Below are positions 1-6,706 of a stretch of 42,196 nt of DNA, one piece after another. Position numbers and translations under genes: made by a program. Under the pieces are notes generated by a model. It did not search any database and had not been told where the DNA came from. It saw only the letters and a program-made list of their open reading frames with translations. How positions within the stretch are numbered: the first letter of the stretch is position 1; every line of letters starts with the position of its first letter. Source of the DNA: an uncultured Eubacteriales bacterium (GTDB taxonomy: Bacteria; Bacillota; Clostridia; Peptostreptococcales; Anaerovoracaceae); NCBI GenBank assembly GCA_900540145.1, contig UQEW01000010.1:1-42196 (forward strand), written 5' to 3'.

Positions 1-94
1 CCCATATTTTTCAATCTGGGATTTTTCTATATTCCTTAACTTAATGACATTGCCGCATAGCGGGTGGTTTATTTGCCGCTCATGCTATGCATGA

Positions 95-256
95 TCGGCG
101 GGGCTTATATGCCCCGTAAATCAAAGTGAGATAGCCGCAATGATCGGTGTTGCACCCAACTCATATTCCGCTTGGGAAAATGCAAGCAGAACACCACGCA
201 GGCAGGAATATAAAAACATCTTACCACTACTTCAAAAAGCAAATATTACATTATAA
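95..256 (+). pseudogene. C-terminal remnant of an HTH (XRE-like) protein
   Basis: An open frame after a stop at 92-94 reads about 53 codons to a TAA at 254-256. The translation contains NQSEIAAMIGVAPNSYSAWE, which resembles the recognition-helix half of an XRE/Cro-type helix-turn-helix, followed by PRQEYKNILPLLQKANITL. There is no convincing start codon or ribosome binding site, and upstream DNA is closed by stops, so this looks like the 3' end of a decayed regulator gene. The assignment rests on motif resemblance only. Confidence 0.35.
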
Positions 257-258
257 GG

Positions 259-299
259 AAATCCGAGAAGAACTGTTGCAAGTTTTTCTCGGATTTTTT
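259..299 (+). terminator. Rho-independent terminator
   Basis: An 11-bp perfect stem, AAATCCGAGAA at 259-269 with TTCTCGGATTT at 286-296, is followed by a T run. It lies directly after the HTH fragment's stop codon and separates it from the next small gene. Confidence 0.8.
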
Positions 300-361
300 A
301 TCCGCACATTCGTAAAGAAAACCGCCTTTTGCTACAATGTAGCTGTAAGGAGGACAATGCA

Positions 362-535
362 ATGAAAGAAAAGAAGTATTACATAGCATTTGACAGATAC
401 GAGCAAGGCACAATGATAAACGCCCTCAATGAAATGCGAAACCGCTTAATTGCGGAAAGCAGATATACTGATGCAGTTGATGAGCTTATCATTAAAATCT
501 GCAATGCAAAGACCAAGAAATTCAAAATTATATAA
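362..535 (+). CDS. Small transposon-associated protein, 57 aa
   Basis: Start chosen at ATG 362 because GGAGG lies about 8 bases upstream; a longer in-frame extension from 329 has no such site. The 57-residue product (MKEKKYYIAFDRYEQGTMIN at the N terminus) is charged, has no membrane segment and ends in a lysine-rich tail. It ends 12 bases before the tnpV start, and similar small proteins commonly precede tnpV in Tn4451-like elements of gut Firmicutes; that link is from memory, not from a search. Function unknown. Confidence 0.6.
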   Translation: MKEKKYYIAFDRYEQGTMINALNEMRNRLIAESRYTDAVDELIIKICNAKTKKFKII

Positions 536-547
536 GGAGTGTGCGTT

Positions 548-928
548 ATGGAAAAATCATTATTTGAGCAAATGGGCGGCACTTATGTACGGCAAGGGGA
601 TTATCTTATTCCCTGCCTTACTCTGCCAGCCGAAAAAAGAAATCTACCTATCGGCATATGGGGACAGCGGCACGCTCGGCATCTAAAACAGCACCATAAA
701 GTTTTGTATATGAATTTGTTGACCAGCGGCAAGCTGAACAGCTATCTTGCCGACATTGACGAACAGGCAGAGGATATGTTTTCTCAGTTGGTAAAAGAAA
801 TGGCAGATCGTGAGGGTGTTACCGAACAACTTAAAGCTGAAAATCAATTGCTTTGGATACAAAAAATGAATAATATTCGTAATCGTGCTAATGAAATTGT
901 ATCTTATGAATTGATTCACAGAACATAA
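548..928 (+). CDS. tnpV: TnpV-type transposon-encoded protein (copy 1)
   Basis: A 126-residue product starting at ATG 548, eight bases after AGGAG. It has the features I associate with TnpV: a short N-terminal segment ending in a YLIPCLTLPAEK-like stretch, a central IGIWGQRHARHLKQHHKVLY block, then LLTSGKLNSYLADIDEQAED and a helical C terminus. TnpV proteins accompany Tn4451-type mobilizable elements; their biochemical role is not established. A second copy in the opposite orientation at 8261-8641 has the same length and the same blocks, so the two probably mark mobile DNA that has been rearranged. Confidence 0.8.
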   Translation: MEKSLFEQMGGTYVRQGDYLIPCLTLPAEKRNLPIGIWGQRHARHLKQHHKVLYMNLLTSGKLNSYLADIDEQAEDMFSQLVKEMADREGVTEQLKAENQLLWIQKMNNIRNRANEIVSYELIHRT

Positions 929-969
929 GAACAATGGACAAGGGAATTCTGATCTGCATTTTTGAGACT

Positions 970-1027
970 ACGCTTTATGTAAGATGCGACAGCGAAAATA
1001 TCGCTGCCGCATTACTATTTATATTGG
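970..1027. other. Imperfect hairpin between convergent genes
   Basis: GCGACAGCG and CGCTGCCGC around 988-1012 can pair with one mismatch. It lies between the end of tnpV (plus strand) and the end of the surface-protein gene (minus strand). There is no good T run on either side, so a terminator role is uncertain. Confidence 0.35.
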
Positions 1028-4000
1028 TTATCTCACACGCTTTTTCTTTTTATAAACTCCTGCAATAACAAGCAAAGTGCCGGAAACAAACATGAAAGCA
1101 ATCCATAGTGCAATATTGCTGCTATCGCCAGTTTGAGGGGCATTCGTATCGCCCGAATTATCAGGACTTTCCGGAGTAGATGGCTCTTCAGGAACACCGA
1201 TTGCAGGGACTTCGGCTGTTTCCTTATAGCCGCATACAGAACAGATATGCTCTTTTACGCCCTTTTCAGTTGCTGTCGCATCCTTTGTTACATTCCAATC
1301 ACCAAAAGTATGCTCCGCCCTGTCAGTAATGTAACCGCAGACGCATTCTTTCCAGTGATGATTTTCATCCAACCAGTATTCGTCACCGTAGTTGTGACCG
1401 AGTGCAGGAATGTCGATGATGACCTTGCTATCAGTATATACCTTACCATTGAACTCTACCGTGGCATTGTATATTGTGCTTCCCATTTCTGTGCAATTTG
1501 CAGGAATTTTAATCTCAGAAGTAACAGTTGCATCGACTCTTGCAACATGGGTATTATTATTTTTACAGATGAAGGTTACTGCGCAGGTTTTTCCGTCATC
1601 ACTCCAAATAAATTCAGGTTCGCCGTAATTGTGACCGAATGCACTGTCTTCATCCTGCCGTGTATTCGTTGCGTCACAGAAATCACAAATTGCCGTTTCG
1701 GTTCCGTTTTCTGTACAGTCAGCATTTTTGTCGGAAATATAGTTTGTAAATGTGTGTCCGTTGTTGACTGTTACTGTGTAGCTCAGACTTTGATTTCCTG
1801 CCAAGTCAAAAGCTATAATAACATATGTTGAACCGTCTGCATATAGGGTGTAGTCTGCTGTTTTCATATCATTTACCGTTACATAGGCAAAATTATCATC
1901 GGAAACAGTAAAAGTTACCTCTGCGCAATATGTCTTCCCGTCTTCGATTCCACCAATGAGCGGAACTGTGGTATCAATCTTCAGAGGCTTTGTATTACGG
2001 GCAACAGCTCCCTTTGTAGCATCTTCTTTATCGGAGCGTAACAGGTATTCAAAATCACCGTCATATTCGTCCAAAATAATCGGCTCTGTACTCCATGTCT
2101 TTCCGCCGTCAATACTAATCGAATGACCGTCCGGAGGAGTAACGGTTACGCTTGAGGAATACCAGCCGTCATCTCCATCAGGCTGTTCCGGTGAGAAGAT
2201 TGCTTCCGCCTTATATTCCTGAATGGCAAAAGTAAAGTTCTCTTCTGTAAACTTCAACTCGTAATTCGGATTGTCAGTAGCTATGGTTCCCATTGTAAAA
2301 GCATAGGTTCCGATTTCTTCGCCCGTTTCTCTTTCCAATGCTCCGCTTATTTCTAAATTGCAATCTTCAGAAAGAGTATATTGGAAAATCGGATCCTGCT
2401 GACCAAAATATTTCTTTTGGCCTTCGTTTGGTATTACCGTTATAATTTTAGGAGTAACGGTCATCTTAACAGGTATTGTGGTAGTAACAGTATCTCCGTT
2501 ATCCGTCTTTTTCGCAGTGATCTCAAGATAGTAATAATAATTTCCCGCATCTTTTCCGTTTGGAATAGAATAATTTTTATCTATTGCACCTTCGATTTTT
2601 CGTCCGTCTTTTGACTGTCCTTCACTATCAGCTTCATACCACTGATAGGTATAAATATATCCTTCCAGCTCGCTAACAGCAGCGGTAAATCCTGCCTTTT
2701 CATATCCATATTCAACAGAAATATCCTCAATAGAAACCACAGGAATTTCTGCCGGAGCAGATGTAATAACATCAAACATATACGCTATATTTACTGTACG
2801 ATCTGGATCCGCTACGCCAATTCCTGTGTTGGCAGATTTATAAAAGAGCGTCCATGAACCGCCGGAAACAGGGTGGCTATAGCCGTAGACCTCCAACAGA
2901 TAATATCCCGATCCGTAATCTTCGCCGGAATATTCTCTTTCGTTTGTTCTTTCGTGAGTCGGCCCGTTAATTGTAATAGTGTTTGTACCCAGCGGCTTTC
3001 CCCAGCTATCTGCGCCAAATCCATCTTCATCCATACGGGGGCCTTCGGATCCGCCTTTCCATACATCAGTCCACTTATATTCAAATTTCACTTCTACATC
3101 CGCATCATCAACAGTTTGAAGTGGGTGGGAAACCTGTACGCCAATCAAATGTTCTTTGTTGTTAGAAAGAGTGAGCTTCGGATATGTATTTTCAGTTTCA
3201 ATTACAGTTCCGTCTACAATAAATTCAATGGTCGGATTCTGCAAAACAAAATCTGTGTCCAAATACAGATCATCGCCCTTTGGTTTCAAAACAGTTTTGG
3301 CAGTCAGAATTTTGCCGTTATATGCCCAGCCGCAGTCATAGCCAACAGGTGCATTTTCGGAGGGGGCTTTCGGAATCTCATACGCATCGTTTACTGCCCA
3401 TGATCCGTCAGCATTTTTGCAAACATTGACTGACTGTGCATAAAGCTTTGGTTCTGTTACAGCATTTTCGCCGTCGCCGTAATGAAGGGTGAATTCATAA
3501 GTCAGCGAATTTTTATACGAGGTAAATCCACTCGGTGTAAATGTGTTTTTAGCAGCAGAATTATTGAAAACGGTCAAACGGTTTCCAACTCCATATTTAT
3601 TGGTGCTGTCGGAAAACGCTTTGCCATCATAATTACTTGCGTCATCTGTTTTTACGGTAATAGTCGTAATGGATGGGGTATAGTTGAACACCTCGCTTCC
3701 TACATGAGTCACCGAAGCCGGGATAATAACGGTTGTGTTTTCCGGCAATCCTGTACACTTGTAGAAACTTTGCCTGCCTAAAACCTCTAAATTTTCAGGA
3801 AGTTCAAATGCTATCTCCGGGTTTCCTCCCGCTGTGCGTACAAACTGCATATTTGAACAGCCAAAAAAAACACTTCCGTTGCTTGTGCTTCCTATATTCT
3901 TCAAGGTTGACGGAAGAATGACGCCGGTAATCCCCGTGCATTCTTTAAACGCATTCTTTCCTATTGTTTCAACCTTTGTATTGGATAAATCCAATACGCC

Positions 4001-4429
4001 CTCTAAAGGAATTCCCATAGCCGCCTGTTCACCTATGGTTGTAAGATTTTCAGCGCTTGAAAAATCAATGTTTATGATCTTGTATTTATCTGTATACGTT
4101 TTGTCACCATCATAATTGTAATTCGTAATACAACCTTTTTGTTGTTTTTCACTTGACCAGCTGTCTCTGAGTCCATCTTTGCAAATAGTGGTGACGCTGT
4201 TTGGCATTTTGAGTGACAAAGACATCGTCTCTTTACCCGGATTGTTCTCCTCAAACCAAGTTCTTGAAATTCCGTAATATGTTCCGCTTTCGATCACCAA
4301 AGCTTCTGACGGCACCTCAACCGCAGTTTCTTTAGCTGATCCACTTGCAAATATCGTGGAAGGCATTAACCCGATTACCATGCACAAAGTCAACAGCAGA
4401 CTTAATATGCGCTTTTTAGTGACACACAT
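1028..4429 (-). CDS. Leucine-rich-repeat (BspA-like) cell-wall surface protein, sortase-anchored
   Basis: 1,133 residues with start ATG at 4429, preceded by AGGAGG with normal spacing. Residues 1-30 form a Sec signal peptide: KKR, a hydrophobic core, then a likely cut after FASG. Residues about 118-262 carry repeats of the BspA/LRR_5 kind (TIGEQA, TIGKNAF, VLGRQSF, HVGSEVF). The middle has Ig-like or PKD-like stretches, and about 655-735 resembles an MBG bacterial-repeat domain (KIITVIPNEGQKKYFGQQDP). The end carries two Cys/His-rich segments (ADCTENGTETAICDFC and the VCGY region). A PQTG motif at about 1098-1101, a hydrophobic span and KKKKRVR form a sortase signal. Such proteins act in adhesion, which is inferred here. 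Its upstream region lies in a candidate invertible promoter, so expression is probably ON/OFF. Confidence 0.85.
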   Translation of the reverse strand: MCVTKKRILSLLLTLCMVIGLMPSTIFASGSAKETAVEVPSEALVIESGTYYGISRTWFEENNPGKETMSLSLKMPNSVTTICKDGLRDSWSSEKQQKGCITNYNYDGDKTYTDKYKIINIDFSSAENLTTIGEQAAMGIPLEGVLDLSNTKVETIGKNAFKECTGITGVILPSTLKNIGSTSNGSVFFGCSNMQFVRTAGGNPEIAFELPENLEVLGRQSFYKCTGLPENTTVIIPASVTHVGSEVFNYTPSITTITVKTDDASNYDGKAFSDSTNKYGVGNRLTVFNNSAAKNTFTPSGFTSYKNSLTYEFTLHYGDGENAVTEPKLYAQSVNVCKNADGSWAVNDAYEIPKAPSENAPVGYDCGWAYNGKILTAKTVLKPKGDDLYLDTDFVLQNPTIEFIVDGTVIETENTYPKLTLSNNKEHLIGVQVSHPLQTVDDADVEVKFEYKWTDVWKGGSEGPRMDEDGFGADSWGKPLGTNTITINGPTHERTNEREYSGEDYGSGYYLLEVYGYSHPVSGGSWTLFYKSANTGIGVADPDRTVNIAYMFDVITSAPAEIPVVSIEDISVEYGYEKAGFTAAVSELEGYIYTYQWYEADSEGQSKDGRKIEGAIDKNYSIPNGKDAGNYYYYLEITAKKTDNGDTVTTTIPVKMTVTPKIITVIPNEGQKKYFGQQDPIFQYTLSEDCNLEISGALERETGEEIGTYAFTMGTIATDNPNYELKFTEENFTFAIQEYKAEAIFSPEQPDGDDGWYSSSVTVTPPDGHSISIDGGKTWSTEPIILDEYDGDFEYLLRSDKEDATKGAVARNTKPLKIDTTVPLIGGIEDGKTYCAEVTFTVSDDNFAYVTVNDMKTADYTLYADGSTYVIIAFDLAGNQSLSYTVTVNNGHTFTNYISDKNADCTENGTETAICDFCDATNTRQDEDSAFGHNYGEPEFIWSDDGKTCAVTFICKNNNTHVARVDATVTSEIKIPANCTEMGSTIYNATVEFNGKVYTDSKVIIDIPALGHNYGDEYWLDENHHWKECVCGYITDRAEHTFGDWNVTKDATATEKGVKEHICSVCGYKETAEVPAIGVPEEPSTPESPDNSGDTNAPQTGDSSNIALWIAFMFVSGTLLVIAGVYKKKKRVR

Positions 4430-4470
4430 TCTTACTCCTCCTAAATTTCACAAATTTTTATTTCCTGACT

Positions 4471-4504
4471 GTTACACAACATAATCCACATTATGTTGTG
4501 TAAC
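4471..4504. repeat. Left inverted repeat, a perfect 15-4-15 palindrome (candidate recombination site)
   Basis: Arms GTTACACAACATAAT (4471-4485) and its reverse complement (4490-4504) flank CCAC. The asymmetric core gives the site a direction. It can also be read as 11-6-11, with arms 4474-4484 and 4491-4501 around TCCACA, a geometry usual for tyrosine-recombinase core sites. Bases 4479-4499 recur inverted and exact at 4738-4758. Confidence 0.85.
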
Positions 4505-4737
4505 AAACTGCAAAAAAGCGCTCACAGCCAAACCGTGAGCGCCAGCGACAAAAAAAGTGTATAACAAGTCAAGCCTTTTCGTTTTCAATATTTGAAAAGG
4601 CTTATTTGTGCTGTATGAAATCGACAATCATCTTAATAAATCACACTTTTCGCTTTAAATATTTTGCAATATCGTTGAATTTATGATAAAATTTAATATA
4701 TATAGTTGGGTGGCTTTGGCCGACCGGCAGAGCCTAT
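4500..4737. promoter_or_regulatory. Candidate invertible promoter segment (shown in the OFF orientation)
   Basis: 238 bp lie between inverted 21-bp repeats. The plus strand holds TTGCAA at 4664-4669, a 17-base spacer and TAAAAT at 4687-4692, with an upstream TG (4684-4685) making an extended -10. An overlapping pair, TTGAAT at 4675 with TATATA at 4699, also exists. This promoter points away from the surface-protein gene. A terminator at 4507-4537 faces that gene. Inversion would place the start point near 4538 reading into the gene, with a leader of about 110 bases that keeps the AGGAGG site. A 10-bp hairpin (AAGCCTTTTC with its complement, about 4574-4606) lies in the middle. Confidence 0.7.
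4507..4537 (-). terminator. Intrinsic terminator facing the surface-protein gene
   Basis: On the minus strand, GCGCTCAC and GTGAGCGC form an 8-bp stem around a 9-base loop and are followed at once by TTTTTTG. It lies inside the repeat-flanked segment, just upstream of the surface-protein gene, and would stop transcripts entering that gene from the recombinase side in the orientation shown. Confidence 0.8.
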
Positions 4738-4758
4738 ACAACATAATGTGGATTATGT
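4738..4758. repeat. Right inverted repeat (candidate recombination site)
   Basis: Starts ACAACATAATGTGGATTATG and ends with one more T. All 21 bases are the exact reverse complement of 4479-4499. The outer arm beyond 4758 no longer matches the left palindrome, so the two sites are identical only over this core. Confidence 0.85.
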
Positions 4759-4762
4759 CATT

Positions 4763-4787
4763 ACCGCCATTGCTGTGGCGGTTTTTC
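4763..4787 (+). terminator. Rho-independent terminator just outside the right repeat
   Basis: ACCGCCA (4763-4769) and TGGCGGT (4776-4782) pair around a 6-base loop and are followed by TTTTC. It would end transcripts from the plus-strand promoter of the invertible segment after about 90 bases, before they run antisense into the recombinase gene, whose stop codon it touches. Confidence 0.8.
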
Positions 4788-5632
4788 TATACGATCAGCC
4801 GCATATTTTCCATACGCTTCCGGTGTTCGTTGCCGGTAGCAATAATATAAATGCGGGTGTTGTTGATACTGCTGTGACCGAGGATGTCAGCGAGTTTTGC
4901 AATATCCTTTTCAATACCGTAAAAAGTGCGGGCAAACAAATGGCGTAAATTATGTGGAAACACTTTCTGCGGATTCACGCCTGCCTGCTCGCAAAGGCTT
5001 TTCATTTCCCGCCAGATATTCGTGCGACTTAATGGCTTGCCTGTACGGGTAATAAAAATTAAACCTGACTTTATCTCTTGCTCCGCTGCATAGCGGAGCA
5101 GTTTCCGCCGCAGTTCACGGACAATAAATACCGTTCGTGTTTTTCCTTTAAGAGAAACAACCGCTTCTCCGCTTTTTACCGCTTCAACAGTGATATATTG
5201 CAGTTCGCTCACACGGATGCCTGTTCCGCAGATTGTCTGGATCAGCAGGGATAGGCGTTCGTTCTTTTTATACTTGGCGGCGTTTATCAGTCTCACATAT
5301 TCCGTCTTTGTCAGTTCTTTTTCTTCGGGGCAGTAAATCTGTTTTTGTATCTTTAAGGATTTTAACCGACAATCGTACAATCCCACAAATCCAAACAGGG
5401 CGTTTATAGATGCGATTATAGAATTTATGCTACGCACAGCATAACCGCTATCCTGCAAATGTTGTTTATAAGCAATAGCAAGTTCTTTGCTTATGGCTTT
5501 ACCGCAAAGATATTCTGCAAAAGCGGTTATATCACGGATATACTTTTCTATGGTGTTTTGTGCCTTTTCCTCCATTCTCAAATGATTTTCAAATTGACTC
5601 ACTGTTTCTCTTGTTATTGTTTGTTCTTTCAT
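4787..5632 (-). CDS. Tyrosine recombinase (XerC/D-like integrase)
   Basis: 281 residues, start ATG 5632 after GGAGGTAAGGAAGA. Residues 8-85 form a SAM-like core-binding domain. The catalytic domain has Arg140 (GTGIRVSEL), a basic beta-hairpin near K162/K164 (LKGKTRT), H227-x-x-R230 (HNLRH), H253 (LGHSS) and the nucleophile Tyr262 (TRIYI), so every catalytic residue is present. It is compact, as are site-specific invertases and XerC/D, and lacks the N-terminal arm-binding domain of large ICE integrases. Its gene ends about 30 bp from the right inverted repeat, so a DNA-inversion role on the adjacent segment is the simplest reading; integration of a small element is the alternative. Confidence 0.9.
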   Translation of the reverse strand: MKEQTITRETVSQFENHLRMEEKAQNTIEKYIRDITAFAEYLCGKAISKELAIAYKQHLQDSGYAVRSINSIIASINALFGFVGLYDCRLKSLKIQKQIYCPEEKELTKTEYVRLINAAKYKKNERLSLLIQTICGTGIRVSELQYITVEAVKSGEAVVSLKGKTRTVFIVRELRRKLLRYAAEQEIKSGLIFITRTGKPLSRTNIWREMKSLCEQAGVNPQKVFPHNLRHLFARTFYGIEKDIAKLADILGHSSINNTRIYIIATGNEHRKRMENMRLIV

Positions 5633-5782
5633 TCTTCCTTACCTCCGAGTATTTATAGTTTACCCGAAAAGTACGATTTGATAATTTGTCGGTTTCATTG
5701 TAAAAAATCGAACCCATATAAGTCGAATGTATCGATTTTTGACATAAAGACAGCATCTGCACAATTTTCTATTGTCAATCAA
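5633..5782. other. Spacer with inverted repeats
   Basis: No gene. AAAAATCGA (about 5704-5712) recurs inverted as TCGATTTTT (about 5733-5741), and ATTTATAGTT (5651-5660) recurs inverted at 5781-5790. Either could be an operator or recombinase site. A recombinase promoter is not obvious. Confidence 0.35.
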
Positions 5783-6307
5783 CTATAAATCCTTTAGCTT
5801 TTCTTTCATTTTTGCGAGTGCACGGCGGTAAGTCTTATCAGCAGTATCAGGAGAAGCAAGTCCGTGATCTAAAGCAATATCAATAAAGGCTTCTTTCGGA
5901 ACGGGTTTTCTTTTCGGGTTACCATCTTCATCTAAATCGTCTTTATCGTAATAATGGGTAGCGTAGCACTCCATACAAAAGCCGAGATGGGCAGATACCA
6001 TTCGCCGTTCACGGTAATTAAGACTTTCAAAGGCTTCCATAACCTTTTCGGCTCGTTCCATCTTAAAAAATAGCTTTTCTGTTTCCGAAGTGCCGTCTGC
6101 GGCGATTTCCTCTCTGCTTTCTTCGCTGTCCTCATCAGCATATTGGCGGTAGAAATCAATAAACTGTGTGTTACGTATTCCTGCGGCGATAAGCTCTTTT
6201 ATCAGTTCAGGTTTTTCCTGAAGCTCGGCGGAAATTCTTTGAATAGTGGCATCGTCTATCCTATGCCCATATTCACGGTAAAGCCGCATTACCTTTCTCA
6301 GCCGCAA
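5783..6307 (-). CDS. C-terminal half of a sigma-70-like factor (region 4), probably frameshifted
   Basis: 174 residues reading from a TTG at 6307 with no ribosome binding site of its own. The C terminus SPDTADKTYRRALAKMKEKL looks like the helix-turn-helix of sigma region 4, and LRKVMRLYREYG begins the piece that normally follows region 2 in element-borne sigma factors. The frame overlaps the end of the upstream region-2 ORF by 10 bases. Adding one base near 6308-6316 would join the two into a single protein of about 300 residues. I therefore read this as the distal part of a broken gene, or less likely a truly split two-subunit factor. It belongs with the DUF6076-like gene and the recombinase, all on the same strand. 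Confidence 0.6.
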   Translation of the reverse strand: MRLRKVMRLYREYGHRIDDATIQRISAELQEKPELIKELIAAGIRNTQFIDFYRQYADEDSEESREEIAADGTSETEKLFFKMERAEKVMEAFESLNYRERRMVSAHLGFCMECYATHYYDKDDLDEDGNPKRKPVPKEAFIDIALDHGLASPDTADKTYRRALAKMKEKLKDL

Positions 6308-6684
6308 GTATCATCACCGCTTTGCACAGTCAGTCTCCGCATAGTGCGGATATAATCGTGTACCTCACGCATTGCGGCGTATTCCTTAAAGAATACAAAG
6401 GGAACATTTCGAGATAAGTCATATTCCATTAGTGCCTTATACATTCCTGTAATATATGCCTGCTTAATATCAAGAAAATGCCCATACATAGCGTAGTCCT
6501 GCACAATGCTGATTGCCTTGTCATTAACGATACGCTCGTAGTAATGCAGAAACCAAGAAAAATAGGTTTCGTTATTCTCGGTAAGATATAAAACAATATA
6601 TTCCTGCAAATCACGCTTTTTCGGCGGTGCCGGATTAAGTGTATATATCTGTAATTCTTTTTCCCATTCTTTCACGGCAGCCAC
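6298..6684 (-). CDS. N-terminal half of a sigma-70-like factor (region 2), probably frameshifted
   Basis: 128 residues. The stretch HFLDIKQAYITGMYKALMEY followed by DLSRNVPFVFFKEYAAMREV has the pattern of sigma-70 region 2 (core binding and -10 recognition). The frame stops at TGA 6298-6300 soon after RRLTVQSGDD, just where homologs would continue into the region carried by the next ORF. It is preceded by GGAGGTGGC upstream of the ATG. An intact factor would direct RNA polymerase to promoters of this element or of its surface protein; with the frame broken that is doubtful. Family assignment is by pattern, not alignment. Confidence 0.6.
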   Translation of the reverse strand: MAAVKEWEKELQIYTLNPAPPKKRDLQEYIVLYLTENNETYFSWFLHYYERIVNDKAISIVQDYAMYGHFLDIKQAYITGMYKALMEYDLSRNVPFVFFKEYAAMREVHDYIRTMRRLTVQSGDDTCG

Positions 6685-6706
6685 CTCCTTTGTGCGTGTT
6701 ATGGGT

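Noticed and set aside
147..365. A 72-codon plus-strand frame from 147
   Set aside because: It crosses the terminator at 259-299 and overlaps both the HTH remnant and the next start; no ribosome binding site.
1133..1831. A 232-codon plus-strand frame
   Set aside because: It is antisense to the surface-protein gene, without a ribosome binding site; a shadow frame.
4580..4600. Minus-strand extended -10 (TGTTATACA) as a fixed promoter for the surface gene
   Set aside because: The -35 (TTGAAA) spacing of 19 is poor and any transcript would meet the terminator at 4537-4507; it remains a weak alternative to the inversion model.
4574..4606. Hairpin AAGCCTTTTC/GAAAAGGCTT as a second terminator
   Set aside because: Stable stem but no T run on either strand, so it is kept only as a structural feature of the invertible segment.
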